Origin: Blastocatellia bacterium
GTDB taxonomy: Bacteria > Acidobacteriota > Blastocatellia > Pyrinomonadales > Pyrinomonadaceae
Assembly (NCBI GenBank): GCA_003488005.1
Contig: DNND01000097.1
Span: 1-13,650, forward strand
Length of the DNA: 13,650 nucleotides
Direction: 5' to 3'
Position numbers and translations under genes: made by a program. The notes beneath the pieces were generated by a model. The model did no database searches and was not told the origin of the DNA. It worked only from the letters and a program-made list of their open reading frames with translations. Below, in pieces: positions 13,584-13,650 of this stretch; within the stretch, counting starts at the first letter, position 1; each line of letters opens with the position of its first letter.

Positions 13584-13650
13584 GCAGACGGCAGGAGCAG
13601 GCGGCAGGCCCGTCAGTGCATTCTGCCCCTGCCGTCTGCTCCTGCCGTCT
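13578..13650. repeat. GGCAG-type inverted repeat, copy 2 (runs to window end)
   Basis: Starts with the same 17 bp as the copy at 13084. Arms 13586-13600 and 13636-13650 are perfect 15-bp inverse copies, and the element may continue past the window. The left arm shows heptamer-like units GGCAGAC and GGCAGGA. Its first codons are the last sense codon (CAG) and the stop (TAG) of the 13185 gene. Confidence 0.85.

Overview
The window reads as a stretch of ordinary bacterial chromosome with mid-range GC. It holds thirteen protein-coding genes, no RNA gene I can support, and no insertion sequence, phage or CRISPR array. The likely source is an Acidobacteriota-type genome, perhaps Blastocatellia. This is an inference from the protein mix (large PAS-GAF hybrid kinase, DUF3142 lipoprotein, BrnT-like toxin with its characteristic partner) and from the style of the intergenic hairpin repeats. 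No marker gene proves it.

Layout from left to right. Positions 1-258 are a leader with a short tandem repeat. Positions 259-3597 hold a signalling pair: a TTG-started PAS-GAF-GAF-HisKA-HATPase-REC hybrid histidine kinase and a stand-alone REC protein, separated by a double-hairpin repeat. Next is a large polytopic membrane protein with a GT-C/STT3-like look (3637-5331). A compact BrnT-type toxin-antitoxin pair follows (5404-5884), with a palindrome over the toxin start codon, and then a small lipoprotein (5909-6310). A heptamer-built inverted repeat (6321-6430) separates this plus-strand block from a minus-strand block.

The minus-strand block contains a zinc-type medium-chain dehydrogenase (6451-7479), a clear intrinsic terminator (7520-7550), a two-gene translationally coupled unit of unknown membrane-anchored protein and small lipoprotein (7632-8869), a DUF3142 lipoprotein (9169-9948) and lipoyl synthase lipA (10053-10985, TTG start). 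A 436-bp divergent intergenic region follows, carrying a 159-bp element with perfect 37-bp inverted arms. The last block is on the plus strand: a secreted or membrane protein with a strong Shine-Dalgarno, a nine-helix membrane protein with histidines and glutamates inside its helices, and a small four-helix membrane protein rich in intramembrane glutamate. The last two genes each end in a copy of the same hairpin repeat.

Functionally, only lipA (lipoate cofactor synthesis), the hybrid kinase and REC protein (phosphorelay signalling), the toxin-antitoxin pair and the dehydrogenase are recognisable. The best leads are the membrane pair 12023-13583, the apparently leaderless palindrome-covered toxin start, the FixL-like PAS domain that keeps the haem histidine position but lacks the oxygen-sensing arginine, and the repeated placement of inverted-repeat elements at gene ends.
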